Shown piece after piece: positions 7,142 to 8,488 of a stretch of DNA of 8,488 nt. Each line of letters begins with the position of its first letter. Positions within the stretch are counted from its first letter, which is position 1. The translations under genes and the position numbers were made by a program. The notes beneath the pieces are model-generated. The model did not search any database. It saw only the letters and a list, made by a program, of their open reading frames with translations, and was not told the origin of the DNA. The stretch is from Geobacter sp. UBA6802 (lineage in GTDB: Bacteria; Desulfobacterota; Desulfuromonadia; Geobacterales; Pseudopelobacteraceae), in the NCBI GenBank assembly GCA_002452325.1, contig DKFG01000140.1, positions 1 through 8,488 on the forward strand, given 5' to 3'.

Positions 7142-7401
7142 TGAAATTCGACTATGATCCAAACAAGAGTGCTCTCAACAAGCAAAAGCATGGCATTGAT
7201 TTTGTTGAAGCCCAGCTGCTCTGGGACGATCCGGATCTGCTTGAACTTACCGCACGAACTAACGATGAACCCCGCTTTCTTGTTATAGGAACGATACGAG
7301 GTAGATTCTGGTCTGCTGTTATCACCTACAGAAATGAAGCTATCAGGATTATATCCGTACGCAGAAGTAGAAGCGAGGAGGTGTCACTCTATGAAGGCTA
7401 A
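7141..7401 (+). CDS. brnT: BrnT family toxin (type II toxin-antitoxin system)
   Basis: An 86-residue protein matching the BrnT family along its length. Features are FDYDPNK near the start (3-9, usual F-x-W-D-x-x-K), NKQKHGIDFVEA (13-24), a DDP turn at 29-31, RFLVIG (45-50) and IRIISVRRSRSEE (68-80, usual IRIISARRA-x-x-E). BrnT toxins have a RelE-like RNase fold and block translation by cutting RNA; that activity is known for the Brucella protein and assumed here. No Shine-Dalgarno precedes the ATG, and the -10 box ends eight bases before it, so the message is probably leaderless. The toxin-first order and the 11-base overlap with the antitoxin are usual for brnTA. The toxin looks intact. Confidence 0.9.
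   Translation: MKFDYDPNKSALNKQKHGIDFVEAQLLWDDPDLLELTARTNDEPRFLVIGTIRGRFWSAVITYRNEAIRIISVRRSRSEEVSLYEG
7376..7381 (+). promoter_or_regulatory. Strong Shine-Dalgarno of brnA
   Basis: AGGAGG lies inside the 3' end of brnT, nine bases before ATG 7391. It decides the brnA start: the frame is open from 7334, but this site and the family length both favour 7391. It contrasts with brnT, which has no such site. Confidence 0.85.
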
Positions 7402-7615
7402 AGAGTTTGATGAAAAGTTTGATGAAGGAGAGGATCTTACCGCTTATCTTGATCTATCCTCAGTACGTCGGCCTGTTCAGGAGTGCAAGCGTGTAAATGT
7501 GGATTTCCCGGTCTGGATAGTTAATCAACTTGACAAAGAGTCCAAAAGGCTTGGCGTGCCTCGTCAATCACTTATTAAGCTATGGGTTGCAGAACACCTT
7601 AAAAAAGCAGCATGA
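7391..7615 (+). CDS. brnA: BrnA family antitoxin, ribbon-helix-helix
   Basis: A 74-residue partner and repressor of the BrnT toxin. The N-terminal 32 residues are acidic (EFDEKFDEGED) and probably lie against the basic toxin. The C-terminal half is a ribbon-helix-helix DNA-binding domain: strand KRVNVDF (33-39), helix A (about 40-54), turn GVPRQS (55-60) and helix B (61-72, LIKLWVAEHLKK). This PRQSLIKLW pattern is typical of BrnA/CopG-like antitoxins. By family knowledge the BrnA-BrnT complex represses its own promoter. The gene overlaps brnT by 11 bases at its start, and its TGA overlaps the ATG of the following HAD gene (ATGA), which ties the antitoxin tightly to a gene not normally part of the module. 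Confidence 0.88.
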   Translation: MKAKEFDEKFDEGEDLTAYLDLSSVRRPVQECKRVNVDFPVWIVNQLDKESKRLGVPRQSLIKLWVAEHLKKAA

Positions 7616-8307
7616 CCCTCGACTGGACCACCATTGATACGGTGCTGCTTGATATGGATGGCACCCTGCTGGATCGGCATTTTGACGATCACTTCTGGCT
7701 AGAGCATGTGCCCAAACGGTGGGCGGCTGTCCACAAGATGAGCATCAAGACAGCCCAGGAACAGCTGTATGCCCTGTTTCGTTCACAGGAGCGGACGCTT
7801 AACTGGACTGACCTGGATTACTGGTCCAACCGGCTGGGTATGGATATTCCCCAACTTAAGCTGGAGGTTGAGCACCTGATCGCGGTGCATCCCGGTGTGA
7901 TCGAGTTTCTGGCCTACTGCCGCCAGCATGGCAAACAGCTCTGGCTGGTGACCAATGCCCACAGCAAGACCTTGACGATCAAGATGAAAAAGACCAGGAT
8001 CGGTCACTGGTTTGACGGCATTATCTCTGCCCATCAGGTGGGGTTGCCCAAGGAGGATGACCGTTTCTGGGAAGAGCTGCAACGCTTTATCAGCTACGAC
8101 CCACAGCGGACCATGCTGGGGGAGGATAGCGAGACCAACCTGCAGACCGCAGCCCGTTACGGTATCCACTACCTGTTTTACATCAGCCACTACAGCTCAC
8201 GCTGTACGCCGGTTACCTCATCCGAGTTTGCCACCATTGATTATTTTACCCGTCTGATACCGGCCGATGGTGGCAGTGTGGTCAGGCTCCCCACTGGAGG
8301 TTGTTGA
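7612..8307 (+). CDS. yrfG: HAD-family nucleotidase, YrfG-like (GMP/IMP 5'-nucleotidase)
   Basis: A 231-residue cytoplasmic haloacid dehalogenase-type phosphatase. HAD motif I is DMDGT (nucleophile D14, acid D16), motif II LVTNAH (T114), motif III lysine K147 in GLPKED, and motif IV GEDSETN (E171, D172). Residues 8-30 (IDTVLLDMDGTLLD..FD..FW) and TLNWTDLDYWSNRLG (62-76) closely resemble E. coli YrfG, which hydrolyses GMP and IMP; the substrate here is inferred from that resemblance. Motif IV has Glu-Asp where YrfG has Asp-Asp, which is tolerated in HAD enzymes. A tail of about 12 residues (DGGSVVRLPTGG) extends past the usual RLIP end, and its codons contain the ribosome site of the next gene. 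The start shares ATGA with brnA and has no Shine-Dalgarno of its own. Confidence 0.85.
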   Translation: MTLDWTTIDTVLLDMDGTLLDRHFDDHFWLEHVPKRWAAVHKMSIKTAQEQLYALFRSQERTLNWTDLDYWSNRLGMDIPQLKLEVEHLIAVHPGVIEFLAYCRQHGKQLWLVTNAHSKTLTIKMKKTRIGHWFDGIISAHQVGLPKEDDRFWEELQRFISYDPQRTMLGEDSETNLQTAARYGIHYLFYISHYSSRCTPVTSSEFATIDYFTRLIPADGGSVVRLPTGGC

Positions 8308-8310
8308 AAA

Positions 8311-8488
8311 ATGTCAGCTGATCACTGTGATGTCATTATCATCGGCGGTGGCCCGGCCGGTCTTGCCACTGCCTATCTCTGCCATAAATACGGTCTTTCC
8401 TACCTGGTGCTGGAATCGGGCAAGGCCGCTTTTCAGGGGATTGCCAATACATACCCCCAGGGCAAGCTGGTCTATGCCTCCAAGCCCA
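8311..8488 (+). CDS. FAD-dependent oxidoreductase, N-terminal fragment (runs off right edge)
   Basis: Only 59 codons are present. They encode a Rossmann dinucleotide-binding unit: strand DVIIIGGG, the motif G12-x-G14-x-x-G17 (GGGPAG), a helix, then YLVLES with E35 at the end of the second strand, the usual contact to the FAD ribose. The stretch IANTYPQGKLVYASKP is typical of thioredoxin-reductase-like or NAD(P)-binding flavoproteins, but the fragment is too short for a precise name. Start ATG 8311 has GGAGG at 8296-8300, ten bases upstream, inside the end of the HAD gene. Three bases separate the two genes, so co-transcription with brnTA and the HAD gene is likely. Confidence 0.8.
   Translation, partial: MSADHCDVIIIGGGPAGLATAYLCHKYGLSYLVLESGKAAFQGIANTYPQGKLVYASKP

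Noticed and set aside
7334..7390. Longer start for BrnA
   Set aside because: The AGGAGG site nine bases before 7391 and the usual brnTA overlap both support the shorter protein.

Overview
The window looks like chromosomal DNA of a Gram-negative anaerobe of the Geobacter/Desulfuromonadia type. Signs are a DUF3373 outer-membrane barrel protein with family motifs common in Geobacter, an AsmA-like DUF748 envelope protein, moderate-to-high GC coding DNA, and AT-rich promoters. This assignment is an inference from gene content, not from a marker gene. No rRNA, tRNA, CRISPR array, insertion sequence or prophage gene is visible.

Bases 1-4243 are a minus-strand pair. A 1210-residue DUF748/AsmA-like protein (4243-611) overlaps by four bases (ATGA) the start of a tRNA methylthiotransferase of the MtaB type (614 to the left edge, 3' end missing). 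A 134-base divergent intergenic region follows, with a good sigma70-type promoter facing right. It drives a complete FtnA-type ferritin (4378-4908) and, seven bases later, a 74-residue four-cysteine DUF1450-like protein (4916-5140). The two are probably co-transcribed, which suggests a joint role in iron storage.

Bases 5141-5317 are a very AT-rich gap with an 18-base perfect palindrome and a 10-base palindrome but no clear terminator. It precedes a 575-residue DUF3373 outer-membrane barrel protein (5318-7045), which ends at a strong intrinsic terminator (7077-7104).

Directly after the terminator begins a compact plus-strand operon: brnT toxin (7141-7401), brnA antitoxin (7391-7615), a YrfG-like HAD nucleotidase (7612-8307) and the first 59 codons of an FAD-binding oxidoreductase (8311 to the right edge). 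The genes overlap by 11 and 4 bases, then are 3 bases apart. The only obvious promoter for all four lies just before brnT, and its -10 box is so close to the start codon that the toxin message is probably leaderless. The antitoxin has a near-perfect Shine-Dalgarno. Most interesting for follow-up are the ferritin/four-cysteine pair, and the toxin-antitoxin module that appears to control two metabolic genes.
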